Assembly: GCF_013342145.1 (NCBI RefSeq)
Contig: NZ_JABUQZ010000001.1
Location: 3,844,001 to 3,908,000 of the forward strand
DNA from: Haloterrigena gelatinilytica
Lineage (GTDB): Archaea > Halobacteriota > Halobacteria > Halobacteriales > Natrialbaceae
Length of the DNA: 64,000 nt
Direction: 5' to 3'
Below the pieces are notes generated by a model, which made no database searches, had not been told where the DNA came from, and saw only the letters and a list, made by a program, of their open reading frames with translations. Made by a program: the position numbers and the translations under genes. Every line of letters starts with the position of its first letter. Within the stretch, counting starts at the first letter, position 1. This document shows, piece after piece, positions 1 to 8,367 of this stretch.

Positions 1-426
1 AACCTCTCGGACCTCTCGGGCGGGGAGCGCCAGCGGGTGGCCATCGCGGCCTGTCTCTCTGACTCGGCCGACCTCTACCTGCTCGACGAACCCTCGGCTC
101 ACCTCGACGTCGAGCAGCGAGTCCAGGCGACGAAGGCGATCCGACGCTACGCCGAACAGCAGGACGCCACCGTGATGGTCATCGATCACGACATCTACAT
201 GATGGACCTGCTCGCCGATCGGCTGATGGTCTTCGACGGCGAACCCGCCGTCCACGGCCGCGCTGGCCAGCCCCAGCCGATGCGCGACGGGATGAACGAG
301 TTCCTCGCGAACCTCGAGGTCACGTTCCGCCGCGACGAGCGCACCTCGCGACCGCGGATCAACAAGCCCGAGTCGCAACTCGACAAACAGCAGAAGCAGA
401 ACGGCGAGTACTACTACGCGCCCTGA
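1..426 (+). CDS. rli1: ABCE1/Rli1 ribosome-recycling ATPase, C-terminal part
   Basis: Partial gene; the 5' end lies outside the window and the frame is open from base 1. The 141 visible residues are the end of the second ABC ATPase domain: signature LSGGERQR (residues 5-12), Walker B with DEPSAHLD (29-36) and the switch histidine in MVIDHD. The tail FRRDERTSRPRINKP and a short basic end are typical of archaeal ABCE1. ABCE1 is a cytosolic FeS-ABC twin ATPase that splits ribosomes after termination. The N-terminal ferredoxin domain that would settle the call is not in view, but the SAHLD and HDIYMMD wording is very characteristic of this family. Confidence 0.93.
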   Translation, partial: NLSDLSGGERQRVAIAACLSDSADLYLLDEPSAHLDVEQRVQATKAIRRYAEQQDATVMVIDHDIYMMDLLADRLMVFDGEPAVHGRAGQPQPMRDGMNEFLANLEVTFRRDERTSRPRINKPESQLDKQQKQNGEYYYAP

Positions 427-562
427 TTTCGGCCGCGACTCGTTTTTCGATCGCGCGATCGCCGACCGAGCGGACGCTACTCGAGGCTGCGTGGCACGCC
501 GCCAGTACGACTCCGCGTCAAAACCAGTCAGTACGATTCCGTCGAAAAGGGATCGACTCTAC

Positions 563-1084
563 TCAGCTGATCAGCCGCTGACAGCTCCCGCAGAGGTTCT
601 CTTCCTTGATGTCGACCTCGCGGACCGTCGGCGAGAAGTTCATGACACAGCGGTTGTTGTCGCAGTGTTCTAACCCGTAGGTGTGGCCGATTTCGTGGAC
701 GATCTCCTTGCGGACCCGGTCCTCGAAGATGTCCTCGGCGCTCTGGTTCGAGAAGCCGCCGTCGCTCGAGGTCTGGAGGCGGTAGGTCGAGACGACGCTC
801 CCGCTGCCGTCGAGGTAGGCCAGCCCGAAGACGTAGTTGCGCCGGCGGTAGAAGAGGTCGTGCGGCGTGATCGCGATGTTTTTCGTCCCGCGGCCGACCC
901 GTTCGGCGAGCTGGATGAACGTTTCGGCGGCGTACTGGTTCCGGTCGGCGTCGTAAGCACCGTTCGGGACCGACTGCGAGTCGTTGACCGTGACGTCGCA
1001 GTCGTAAACCGATCGCAACGCAGCGGAGGCCGCCCGCTTGACGTTCGCGGGGACGTTGCCGACCGGCACGATATCGACGAGCAT
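563..1084 (-). CDS. amzA: Archaemetzincin metalloprotease
   Basis: A 173-residue protein of the archaemetzincin family (zinc-dependent, probably cytosolic peptidases). The catalytic HEIGH is at residues 130-134 with the third zinc ligand H140. The family's extra zinc-binding cysteines are at C141, C146, C165 and C168, and the M148 is the met-turn. The start was placed at the ATG at 1084 because the protein then begins MLVDIVPVG as in family members. The frame runs open a further 62 codons upstream but that part reads as antisense of the neighbouring gene. The gene faces the divergent UPF0146 gene across about 40 bp. The natural substrate is unknown for the family. Confidence 0.93.
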   Translation of the reverse strand: MLVDIVPVGNVPANVKRAASAALRSVYDCDVTVNDSQSVPNGAYDADRNQYAAETFIQLAERVGRGTKNIAITPHDLFYRRRNYVFGLAYLDGSGSVVSTYRLQTSSDGGFSNQSAEDIFEDRVRKEIVHEIGHTYGLEHCDNNRCVMNFSPTVREVDIKEENLCGSCQRLIS

Positions 1085-1123
1085 GGCAAGGGCTATGGCC
1101 GCGGGTGGCATAAACGTCCCGCC

Positions 1124-1537
1124 GTGGCCCACTCTCGCCGGAACGCGGAGACGCTGCTCGAGACCCTGACCGAGTACGATCGGCTCGTCGAGGTCGGAAT
1201 CGGTCGTCGGACCGACGTGGCGGCCGCGCTGGCCGATCGCGGCGTCGCCGTCACCGCGACGGACGTCCACGACCGATCGGTCCCCGACGGCGTGCGGTTC
1301 GTCCGCGACGACATCGTCGACCCCGATCCGGCGGTCTACGCCACCGCCGACGCGATCTACGCGCTACATCTCCCGCCGGAACTCCACCGACCGGCGCTCG
1401 CGGTCGCCCGCGAGGCCGACGCCGACCTCCTGTTTACGACCCTCGGCGGGGACCAGCCCGCGATCCCGGTCGAACGTCGGACGATCGAGACGGGGACGCT
1501 GTACGTCGCTCGAGCGGCGGCCGGACGCCGACGGTGA
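1124..1537 (+). CDS. UPF0146 family protein
   Basis: A 137-residue protein matching the archaeal UPF0146 family: the block LVEVGIGRRTDVAAALA followed by VTATDVHDR resembles the glycine-rich loop and acidic strand end of a Rossmann methyltransferase, but no catalytic residues can be named. A longer upstream frame exists; the GTG at 1124 is preferred because the product then starts just before the conserved SRRNAETL segment and gives the usual family length of about 140 residues. It is divergent from the archaemetzincin gene. Function is not known; a SAM-binding role is only a fold-level guess. Confidence 0.8.
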   Translation: MAHSRRNAETLLETLTEYDRLVEVGIGRRTDVAAALADRGVAVTATDVHDRSVPDGVRFVRDDIVDPDPAVYATADAIYALHLPPELHRPALAVAREADADLLFTTLGGDQPAIPVERRTIETGTLYVARAAAGRRR

Positions 1538-1603
1538 TCGTCGCCCGCGCCCCATCGTTCGTGGTCGAAGGAATTACCACCGTTCGGAACGGTTCAGTTA
1601 CCG

Positions 1604-2296
1604 ATGATCCCTGATGCCGCTTCGCCCCTCGTCGCGACCCTCGTCGTTCTCGTCGCGGTGACGGTGATCGTCGCCGTCGTCGGCTCGATCACCCGAGTCG
1701 TGATGCGCCTCCTCGCCGCCCCCGGCGTCGTCGTCCACGAACTCGCCCACAAGCAAGTCTGTCACCTCGTCGGGGTGCCCGTCAAGGAGGTCGTCTACTT
1801 CCGGTTCGGCGACCCGCCGGGCTACGTCCGCCACGCCCAGCCCGGACGGTACCGCGAGTCGTTCGCGATCAGCGTCGCCCCGTTTCTGGTCAACACCGTC
1901 GTCTCGGTCGCGGCCTTCCTCGGGTTCGCCGCGCTCGCGTCGTCGCTGGGGATCGCGGACGCTCTCGCCACCGCGACCGCGGATCCGATCGCGTCGGTGA
2001 CCGCACTGCGCGACAGTCTCGTGGCGGCCTCGAGCGGCGAACTCGCGCTCGCGCTCGCGCTGGGATGGCTCGGCCTCGCGGTCGGCGTGCAGGCGTTCCC
2101 GAGCACCGGCGACGCGAACACGCTCTGGACGCACTCCCGCTCGGAGTGGCGGCGACGACCGGTCGTTCTGCTCGGCGTCCCCGTCGTCGTCGTGATCTAC
2201 GTCGTGAACCTGCTCTCGTGGCTGTGGGCCGACGTCCTGTACGCGCTGGGGCTCTGTCTGCTGGCGTTCTACGCGGTCGGCGGGATCGGGTTCTGA
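1604..2296 (+). CDS. Membrane metalloprotease-like protein (HELAH)
   Basis: A 230-residue integral membrane protein. An N-terminal membrane segment (about residues 5-30) is followed by VVHELAHKQ, an HExxH zinc motif near residue 46, then a soluble loop with FRFGDPPGYVRH and two or three further hydrophobic segments, the last at the C-terminus. The HExxH inside or next to a membrane helix recalls M50-type site-2 proteases, but the usual DG motif near the C-terminus is not visible. It is therefore either a distant zinc protease or a non-proteolytic relative. Haloarchaeal genomes carry many such proteins without assigned substrates. The ATG at 1604 is the first start in the frame. Confidence 0.75.
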   Translation: MIPDAASPLVATLVVLVAVTVIVAVVGSITRVVMRLLAAPGVVVHELAHKQVCHLVGVPVKEVVYFRFGDPPGYVRHAQPGRYRESFAISVAPFLVNTVVSVAAFLGFAALASSLGIADALATATADPIASVTALRDSLVAASSGELALALALGWLGLAVGVQAFPSTGDANTLWTHSRSEWRRRPVVLLGVPVVVVIYVVNLLSWLWADVLYALGLCLLAFYAVGGIGF

Positions 2297-2408
2297 GGGA
2301 CCGCGTCGCTCCCGGTCGCTGCACTGAGAGAGCCAGATCGCGCACCGTTGCGAGACCGCACGAGCGGAATCCGACCGCCTTTACCTTCGGCGGCCCGTCT
2401 GGACGGGT

Positions 2409-3290
2409 ATGAACGCAGACGCCGTCGTGTTAGACGTCGACGGAGTGCTCGTCGACGTCGCCGACTCCTACCGACGCGCGATCGTCGACTCCGTCGAGCG
2501 CGTCCACGACCGGACGATCCGCAAGGCCGACATCCAGCAGTTCAAGGACGCCGGCGGGTTCAACAACGACTGGGAACTGACCTACGCCGCCGCGCTGTAC
2601 GTCCTCGCGACCGGCGAGGGATACGGGAAATCGATCGACGACTTCACCGACGAGATCGCCGCCCGCGGCGGCGGCCTCGAGGCCGCCGAGGACGCCGTCC
2701 GCGAGGAACTGGGCGCCCGAGCGACCCAGCGCGTCCTCGAGCGCTGGGACCGCGAGCGGCTTCGGGACGTCTTCCAGCAACTGTACCTCGGCGCCGACCT
2801 CTATCGGGGTCTCGAGGGCGGCGAGCCCGACATCGAGACGCGCGGGTTCATCCACGACGAACCGGTCCTGCTCGAGGAGTCGACCCGCGACGCGCTCGTC
2901 GAGGACGACGCGCTCTCCGTCGGCGTGCTGACCGGCCGGCCGGAAGCCGAAGCCGAGATCGCCCTCGAGCGCGTCGGCCTCGAGGCGGCGATTCCGCTCG
3001 AACACCGGTTCACGATGGACGACTGGGAGGAAGGCAAGCCCCACCCGCGGGCACTGACGACGCTCGCCGAGCGGTTCGACGCCGACAGCGTGGTCTTCGT
3101 CGGCGACACGTTAGACGACGTTCGGACGGCGAACAACGCCCGTGAGGCCGATCCGGACCGCGAGTACCACGGGATCGGCGTCCTCACGGGCGGGCTCACC
3201 GGCGAGGAGGGGCGTCGGAAGTACGAGGCCGAGGACGCCTCGGCCGTCCTCGAGTCGATCAACGCGTTACCGGACCTGCTCGAGTCGTAG
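2409..3290 (+). CDS. HAD superfamily (IA) hydrolase, TIGR01548-like
   Basis: A 293-residue cytosolic HAD-fold hydrolase. Motif I is [10 protein letters not shown] with catalytic aspartates D9 and D11; motif II is in GVLTGRP; the lysine motif is in EEGKPHP; motif IV is FVGDTLDDV. The long helical insert between motif I and II is the cap domain. The conserved [17 protein letters not shown] opening and length match the TIGR01548 HAD subgroup found in haloarchaea and cyanobacteria, for which no substrate is established. A TATA-like CTTTACC near 2380-2386, about 27 bp upstream, fits a leaderless transcript starting at the ATG. A phosphatase role on a small metabolite is inferred from the fold only. 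Confidence 0.88.
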   Translation: MNADAVVLDVDGVLVDVADSYRRAIVDSVERVHDRTIRKADIQQFKDAGGFNNDWELTYAAALYVLATGEGYGKSIDDFTDEIAARGGGLEAAEDAVREELGARATQRVLERWDRERLRDVFQQLYLGADLYRGLEGGEPDIETRGFIHDEPVLLEESTRDALVEDDALSVGVLTGRPEAEAEIALERVGLEAAIPLEHRFTMDDWEEGKPHPRALTTLAERFDADSVVFVGDTLDDVRTANNAREADPDREYHGIGVLTGGLTGEEGRRKYEAEDASAVLESINALPDLLES

Positions 3291-3311
3291 GGTTTTCGGG
3301 CCCTCCACCGG

Positions 3312-4151
3312 CTACTGATCGCTCGCGTACGTTCCGAGCCCCGGGTAGTCGGCGACGATCCCGTCGACGCCGGCGGCGGCCAGCGCCTCGAACTGGCGCC
3401 AGTTCTCGGCCGTCCAGACGTTGACCGTCCGGCCCTCGGCGTGGGCGTCCTCGAGGATATCGATCTCTGGCTCGCCGGCGCCGAACCCGGCGCACTCGGT
3501 GTCCGTGAGCGGCGTCCCGGCGATTGCGTTTCTCGGCGGGTGGATCGCCTCGCAGTCGTAGCGGCGGGCGATCTCGAGGCCCGCCTCGAGGTCGTCCCAG
3601 ACGAGCGCCGCGGCGGCGTACCGTGGAGCGATCTCGCGGACGGCCGCGAGCGCGCCCTCGCAGAACGACGAGAAGAGGAGTTCGCCGCCGAACGCGTCGC
3701 AGGTTTCGATCACGCGCTCGACGAACGGCGTCCAGACATCGCGGCGGTCGGCCCGGTCCTCGGCCGGGAGGGACTCGCCGAACCGCAGGTCGGCCGTCCC
3801 CGGATTTTTGAGTTCGACGTTGACGCCGACCGTCTCGGGGATCGCCTCGAGCAGTGCCGCGAGCGTCGGCACCGTCTCCTCGGTCCCGAGGACGCGTGCG
3901 GCTCGGATCTCCTCGAGTGACGTTTCCCAGATCAGGCCCGTTGCGTCGGTCAGCGGACGGCCGTCTCGGGTATCGGTGCCCTCGAGGCGCTCGTCGTGGA
4001 TCACGACCGGCGTGCCGCAGGCCGCGGGCTGGACGTCGATCTCGAGCATCGTCGTTTCGTCGTTCGCTGCGGCGTTCGTGGCCGCTGCGACGGTGTTCTC
4101 CGGAGCGACGCCGGCGTAACCGCGGTGGGCGATCACCGCTGGACTGTCCAT
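3312..4151 (-). CDS. ugpQ: Glycerophosphodiester phosphodiesterase
   Basis: A 279-residue GDPD-family TIM barrel. It would hydrolyse glycerophosphodiesters to glycerol 3-phosphate and an alcohol. The signature residues are in place: H9-R10, E18-N19, the metal ligands E37 and D39 in LEIDV, H52-D53 in VVIHDE, then NVELKNP and the terminal VNVWTAE block. There is no signal peptide, so it should be cytosolic. It converges with the HAD gene (about 20 bp between stops). Archaeal members may act on glycerol-1-phosphate-type lipid headgroups; that is inference. ugpQ is used as the family symbol. Confidence 0.9.
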   Translation of the reverse strand: MDSPAVIAHRGYAGVAPENTVAAATNAAANDETTMLEIDVQPAACGTPVVIHDERLEGTDTRDGRPLTDATGLIWETSLEEIRAARVLGTEETVPTLAALLEAIPETVGVNVELKNPGTADLRFGESLPAEDRADRRDVWTPFVERVIETCDAFGGELLFSSFCEGALAAVREIAPRYAAAALVWDDLEAGLEIARRYDCEAIHPPRNAIAGTPLTDTECAGFGAGEPEIDILEDAHAEGRTVNVWTAENWRQFEALAAAGVDGIVADYPGLGTYASDQ

Positions 4152-4258
4152 AGTCGGAGGACGACGGCGGGGCTAATGGAAGCTCTGTTCTCGTGGGTAT
4201 TCGTCGGAGGACAGCGTTCGATGACTCGAGGAACCAACTCTCACACGTTGCTCATCCT

Positions 4259-4431
4259 GGCAACAGGGATTGTCACACCCTCCCCAACCGATTCGCTCAC
4301 TCACTGCGCTCGCTCACTCATCCACTGTCAGAGTGAATTCTGATAAGCCTTCGTTACACTCGCGAAGACCTCGAACGACTGCTCGCCGTGGTTCGCTGTT
4401 CGCTCACCACGTCCCAGCGCGCGCCACCGCA
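4259..4431 (+). repeat. Dispersed haloarchaeal repeat, copy A
   Basis: First of at least three related intergenic stretches. It contains the pyrimidine-rich CACCCTCCCCAACCGATTCG (4275-4294), a 27-bp segment (4317-4343) found identically in copy B, the inverted repeat GTCAGA-N6-TCTGAT (4327-4344), a block CGTTACACTCGCGAAGACCT that also matches copy B, and the end motif CAGCGCGCGCCACCGCA (4415-4431). It fills most of the 314-bp gap between the glycerophosphodiesterase and the oxidoreductase genes; nothing else was recognised there. No intact gene is encoded. Origin is unknown: a decayed mobile element or a REP-like sequence are both possible. Confidence 0.75.
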
Positions 4432-4465
4432 CCCAGTTCGTCAGTCCGAAGGTCGATAGTTTCTG

Positions 4466-5503
4466 TCACCGCGACTCGAGTCCGACGGCGTCGGCGAGCA
4501 GTTCGTGCGAGCGCAGCGTCGTCTCGGGGTCCGCGTGCTGGCTCTGGATCACGACCTCGTCGACCCCGGCCTGTGCGGTCAGTTCCTCGAGGATCTCGCG
4601 GGCCGTCTCCGGCCCGCCGGAGAGGTGGCGGGGCCAGTCGCCGGGTTCGATATCCGTCGGCGTCGGCTCGGGAACGCCGCCGAGGACGTCGATCGCCCGG
4701 TCGACCGACCGAATCGGGAGTCGGTCGACCCGCCCGCTGCGGAGCAGTCGCGACGAGGCTACGGCGGTCGCGCGGAGCCGCGCGGCCTCCGCGTCGGTCT
4801 CGGCGCAGGTCATGTTCACCGCGATGGCGCCGCGGGGCTCCTCGAGGCCGGCACCGTTCTGCGAGGACTCAAAGTGCTCCCGGTAGGTGTCGAACGCCTG
4901 CACGGCCGGCTCGGGGCGGATGAACGCGGCGAAACAGTAGGGCAGTCCCAGTTCGCCGGCGATCTTCGCGCTCGCCGGACTCGAGCCGTGGACCCAGATT
5001 TCGGGCGCGGAGTCGCCAGATCGGGGAATCTCGAGGTCACTGAACGGGTGGTCGTCCGCGAACCCGTCGTGGAAGTAGTTCGCGACCTCGTCGATCTTCT
5101 CCGCCTGATCGTCGCCGGTCCGTCGCCGCTGGCTGCGATCCGGCTGGAGGGCGAGGTCGCTCGCCGGATTCCCCGTCGCCCGGCCCAGGCCGAGGTCGAT
5201 CCGGCCGGGCTCCAGGGCGTCGAGGACGCCGAACGTCTCCGCGACCTTGTACGGGCTGTAGTGGTTGAGCAATACAGTGCCCGAGCCGACCCGGATCTCG
5301 TCGGTCCTCGCGGCGACGGAGGGGATCACCACCTCCGGCGTCGTGCTCGCGACGGCGTCGGTGAAGTCGTGGTGTTCGGCCACCCAGAACCGCGAGTAGC
5401 CGAGGTCCTCGGCCCGCCGGGCGCGTTCGATCGTGTGTTCGAACGCCTCCGTTGCGGTGCCGTCTTCCGGCATCGGTGCGAGATCGACGATCGAGAGCTC
5501 CAT
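4466..5503 (-). CDS. LLM-class (luciferase-like) flavin oxidoreductase
   Basis: A 345-residue bacterial-luciferase-like TIM-barrel protein. Typical family blocks are ERARRAEDLGYSRFWVAEHHD near the N-terminus, RIRVGSGTVLLNHYSPYKVAE-type text, the DLGLGRA turn and VHGSSPASAKIAGELGLPY. Such enzymes use FMN or F420; the AEHHD wording is common in the MsnO8-like subgroup. The frame is open 41 codons upstream, but the ATG at 5503 gives MELSIVDLAPM, the normal family start. It diverges from the small gene at 5636. Haloarchaea make F420, and an F420H2:NADP oxidoreductase is encoded 0.8 kb away, so F420 use is possible but unproven. Confidence 0.88.
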   Translation of the reverse strand: MELSIVDLAPMPEDGTATEAFEHTIERARRAEDLGYSRFWVAEHHDFTDAVASTTPEVVIPSVAARTDEIRVGSGTVLLNHYSPYKVAETFGVLDALEPGRIDLGLGRATGNPASDLALQPDRSQRRRTGDDQAEKIDEVANYFHDGFADDHPFSDLEIPRSGDSAPEIWVHGSSPASAKIAGELGLPYCFAAFIRPEPAVQAFDTYREHFESSQNGAGLEEPRGAIAVNMTCAETDAEAARLRATAVASSRLLRSGRVDRLPIRSVDRAIDVLGGVPEPTPTDIEPGDWPRHLSGGPETAREILEELTAQAGVDEVVIQSQHADPETTLRSHELLADAVGLESR

Positions 5504-5635
5504 ACCTCGTGGTGGGGGCTGCGGGGGAAGTGTGTACCCTTTCGCCGAGCCCTTGCCGACTCTCGGCCGACGGCCGCTCCGCGCCCGACCACTGACGGCC
5601 CAGCATTCACCCCGCTCGCGCCCCAAGCCGACCCC

Positions 5636-5893
5636 ATGACCGAGACCAGCCTCGAGGACGTCGAACGGAGCCTCGACCGCGCGGCCGACCTCGAGACCGA
5701 GGAGGCGGTGTCAGTCCTGCGGACCGCACGTCAGGATATCGAGGACCTCGGATCGAATCCGGACGTCGACGAGACGCGACGGCGGGAACTCGAAGAGCGC
5801 CTCGACCAGCGCATTCGCGAGATCAAAGAGCGCGACGCGTACGACAGCGGACTGGGCGCGGCGATGAACCCCGAGGACGGCGACGCGCCCTGA
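5636..5893 (+). CDS. Small acidic coiled-coil haloarchaeal protein
   Basis: An 85-residue protein made almost entirely of charged helix: SLEDVERSLDRAADL then an RRRELEERLDQRIREIKERD stretch that should form a coiled coil, and a short tail ending MNPEDGDAP. No cysteine, signal peptide or membrane segment is present. I recognise the type as a conserved haloarchaeal hypothetical but cannot give it a function. The ATG at 5636 was chosen because upstream sequence in this frame is antisense to the oxidoreductase gene. It is the first of three same-strand genes ending with npdG. Confidence 0.75.
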   Translation: MTETSLEDVERSLDRAADLETEEAVSVLRTARQDIEDLGSNPDVDETRRRELEERLDQRIREIKERDAYDSGLGAAMNPEDGDAP

Positions 5894-5960
5894 GGTTTCC
5901 GTCGCCGTGCGTTGGTGTCGATCCCGTCATCGTTATCGGGGCCGGCGAGTACTCGTTAGT

Positions 5961-6245
5961 ATGGCAACAGATTCCGGACGGGACGTCGGCTCAGACGACG
6001 ACGTGGGTGTTGCCCTCGAGCGAGACGAACTGTATACGGTCATCCGGACCGCCGTCAGGGACGCGCTGCTCGACGTCCTCGGAACGGTCTTGCTGCTCGG
6101 CCTCGCGCTCCTGTTCGTAGCCACGGGCGCTCGAGCGCTGGCCGATCCCTCGTCGGGCGGAACCGCACTCGGGGTCGGCGGGATCCTCGTCGGCTTCGGG
6201 ATCGCCGCGTCGGCCCTCGGACTCGGGCCGTCGATCCGCGAGTGA
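5961..6245 (+). CDS. Small two-helix membrane protein
   Basis: A 94-residue protein. The first 37 residues are acidic and soluble, followed by two membrane helices (about residues 38-58 and 66-88) separated by a short loop with DPSSGG, ending GLGPSIRE. It resembles many small haloarchaeal membrane proteins of unknown function. The ATG at 5961 was chosen over the earlier in-frame alternative because the upstream codons lack acidic protein character. It sits between the coiled-coil gene and npdG; there is no clear sign of a shared transcript. Confidence 0.7.
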   Translation: MATDSGRDVGSDDDVGVALERDELYTVIRTAVRDALLDVLGTVLLLGLALLFVATGARALADPSSGGTALGVGGILVGFGIAASALGLGPSIRE

Positions 6246-6338
6246 GCCGACCCGGCGTCTATTCCCTGCCATCCGAAAACCCGGCGAGATCGGCCGGCCT
6301 CCACCCCTTTTATTCGGATGCCGTCCCGAGAGGCGAGT

Positions 6339-7007
6339 ATGCGAATCGCACTACTCGGCGGAACCGGCGATATCGGGCAGGGACTGGCCCTGCGCTTTGC
6401 ACGCGATACGGATCACGAAGTCCTCATCGGCTCGCGCGATCCCGAGAAGGCCCGCGACGCGGTCGACACCTACGAGGAGAACCTCGAGTCCCGCGGCGCC
6501 GACGCGGACGTCAAGGGCTTCGCGAACGAGATGGCGGCCGACCGGGCCGACGTCGTCGTTCTCAGCGTGCCGCCGTACTACGCCGGCGACACCGTCGAAG
6601 CCGTCGCCGACAACCTCGATTCCGACACGATTCTGGTCACTCCCGCGGTCGGCATGCAGGGCGACGAGGACGGCCTGCACTACCACCCGCCGGGAACCGG
6701 CAGCGTCACCGAACTGGTCGCCGAACGAGCGCCCGACGAGGTGCCCGTCGTCGGCGCCTTCCACAACCTCGCGGCCGACGCGCTCTCGAACTTGGACAAC
6801 GAGCTGGATCTGGACACCCTCCTCGTCGCTGACGACGACGACGCCAAGGAGACCGTCCGCAACCTCGCCAACGAGATCGAGGGGCTGCGCGCGCTCGACG
6901 TCGGCCCCCTCGCGAACGCGGCCGAGGTCGAGAGCGTCACGCCACTCGTGATCAACATCGCGAAGTACAACGACGACCTGCACGACGTCGGCGTGAAGTT
7001 TAATTGA
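6339..7007 (+). CDS. npdG: NADPH-dependent F420 reductase (F420H2:NADP oxidoreductase)
   Basis: A 222-residue Rossmann protein that transfers hydride between reduced F420 and NADP+. The dinucleotide loop LLGGTGDIGQGLA (residues 5-17), the NADP-binding GSRDPEKA after the second strand, VVVLSVPPYY, and the AFHNLAADAL block are diagnostic of NpdG. The ATG at 6339 gives the standard MRIALLGGTG start; a TTTTAT box near 6307-6312 fits a near-leaderless transcript. The enzyme links F420 chemistry with the cytosolic NADPH pool. The gene ends just before repeat copy B. Confidence 0.93.
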   Translation: MRIALLGGTGDIGQGLALRFARDTDHEVLIGSRDPEKARDAVDTYEENLESRGADADVKGFANEMAADRADVVVLSVPPYYAGDTVEAVADNLDSDTILVTPAVGMQGDEDGLHYHPPGTGSVTELVAERAPDEVPVVGAFHNLAADALSNLDNELDLDTLLVADDDDAKETVRNLANEIEGLRALDVGPLANAAEVESVTPLVINIAKYNDDLHDVGVKFN

Positions 7008-7047
7008 ACGTCTATCCGGCGTTTCCGTAGTACCTCGATTCCCCCTC

Positions 7048-7260
7048 TGCGGTGGCGCGCGCTGTCGGCTGTCCGAGCGGAGGCGAGGACAGCAGATAAC
7101 GCCGTGCGAGGTCTTCGTGAGTGTAACGGACGAAGTCGTTCGAGACGGCTTTGCCGTCTCGTGATGCGAAAAATCCCCGATTTTTCAGCAGCTTGTCAGA
7201 ATTCACTCTGACAGTGGATGAGCGACCGACGAGAGCGAATCGGTTGGGGAGGGATGTGAA
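7048..7260 (-). repeat. Dispersed haloarchaeal repeat, copy B with two hairpins
   Basis: Opposite orientation to copy A and longer. It holds the same 27-bp segment, the inverted repeat GTCAGA-ATTCAC-TCTGAC (7195-7212), the CGTTACACTCACGAAGACCT block and the end motif (reverse complement of CAGCGCGCGCCACCGCA, 7048-7064). An extra insert carries two perfect adjacent hairpins: 9-bp stem with TTT loop at 7141-7161, and 8-bp stem with CCC loop at 7168-7186. A 64-codon frame from a GTG at 7206 down to 7012 crosses it, but this looks like chance or remnant coding. The rest of the 397-bp gap between npdG and the next gene shows nothing recognisable. Confidence 0.78.
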
Positions 7261-7404
7261 ACTCCTCGCCGCCAGCGTGAGCAGCGTGCTCGAGTCGTCT
7301 CCACCTTCGGAATCGGTACAAACGGCCGGAATACGTTCGCCGACCCCCTCGAGCGACTACCGTTGAGCCGTCGGTTTTTGCCCCTCCGACGCCTACGCAC
7401 CGAT

Positions 7405-8361
7405 ATGCGAATCGTCACGACGCTCCCCTCGGCGACCGAAACCGTGGCCGCGCTCGGGATCGACCCCGTCGGCGTCTCCCACGAGTGTGACTACCCGCCC
7501 GGCGTCGAGTCGCTGCCGTCGGTGACCGACTCGAGGATCGACGCCGACGCCTCGAGTTCGGAGATCGACCAGCAGGTGCTCGAGACCGCCGACGACGGGG
7601 GCGTCTACGACGTCGACACGGAGCTGCTCGAGGCCCTCGAGCCGGACCTGATCGTCACGCAGGGGATGTGTGACGTCTGCGCGGTCGACGAGGTCGTCGT
7701 GGCGGACGCCGTCGAAGAGATCGATGCGGACCCGGAGATCCTGACTACGGACCCACACAGCGTCGACGACGTCCTGAACGACCTCGAGCGGATCGGCCGC
7801 GCGACGGGTCGCGAGGAACGCGCTCGAGAAGTACGCGCAGACCTCGAGTCCCGGATCGACGCCGTTCGAGAGCGAACCGCCGATGCCAGCCTCGAACCGG
7901 ACGATCGGCCTCGCGTCGCGATCTTCGACTGGACTGACCCGGTCATGATCGCGGGCCACTGGACCGCCGACCTGGTCGACTGGGCCGGCGGCGAGTACGG
8001 ACTGGCCGACGCGGGCCAGCGCTCGAGCCCCCGTGAGTGGGCCGAGATCCGCGCGTACGACCCCGAACTGATCGTCGTCGCGCCCTGCGGCTTCGGCCTC
8101 GAGCAGACCGCCGCGAACGCGTCGGACCTCACCGAGCGCGAGGGCTGGGACGACCTCGCGGCCGTCCGGGAGGGCCGCGTCTGGGCGATGGACGGCCACC
8201 ACTACCTGAATCGGCCCGGCCCGCGGCTGGTGGACACTCTCGAGGCGCTGGCCCCGATCGTCCGGCCGAAGCTGTTCGACGCCGAGACGCCGCCCGTCGC
8301 GCTCGAGGAGATCGCGGTCCCCTTCGAGCAGTTGACCGATCGACTCGAGGCGGAGGCGTAG
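7405..8361 (+). CDS. BtuF-like cobalamin-binding protein without signal peptide
   Basis: A 318-residue protein with the type III periplasmic-binding fold. Family blocks: RIVTTLPSATETVAALG at the N-terminus, HECDYPP, VDTELLEALEPDLIVTQGMCDVCAV, the long linking helix, and VWAMDGHHYLNRPGPRLVDTLE. The ATG at 7405 starts directly at the first beta strand, so no Tat or Sec signal and no lipobox is present. It is therefore predicted to be cytosolic, unlike classical ABC transporter BtuF. No BtuC or BtuD gene is adjacent. It lies 6 bp upstream of the JAMM protein gene, so the two are likely co-transcribed. Corrinoid binding is inferred from the family. Confidence 0.82.
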   Translation: MRIVTTLPSATETVAALGIDPVGVSHECDYPPGVESLPSVTDSRIDADASSSEIDQQVLETADDGGVYDVDTELLEALEPDLIVTQGMCDVCAVDEVVVADAVEEIDADPEILTTDPHSVDDVLNDLERIGRATGREERAREVRADLESRIDAVRERTADASLEPDDRPRVAIFDWTDPVMIAGHWTADLVDWAGGEYGLADAGQRSSPREWAEIRAYDPELIVVAPCGFGLEQTAANASDLTEREGWDDLAAVREGRVWAMDGHHYLNRPGPRLVDTLEALAPIVRPKLFDAETPPVALEEIAVPFEQLTDRLEAEA

Positions 8362-8367
8362 CTACCG

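Noticed and set aside
7012..7206. 64-codon frame within repeat copy B
   Set aside because: It runs through both hairpins, and copy A does not keep the frame; more likely remnant or chance coding than a present-day gene.
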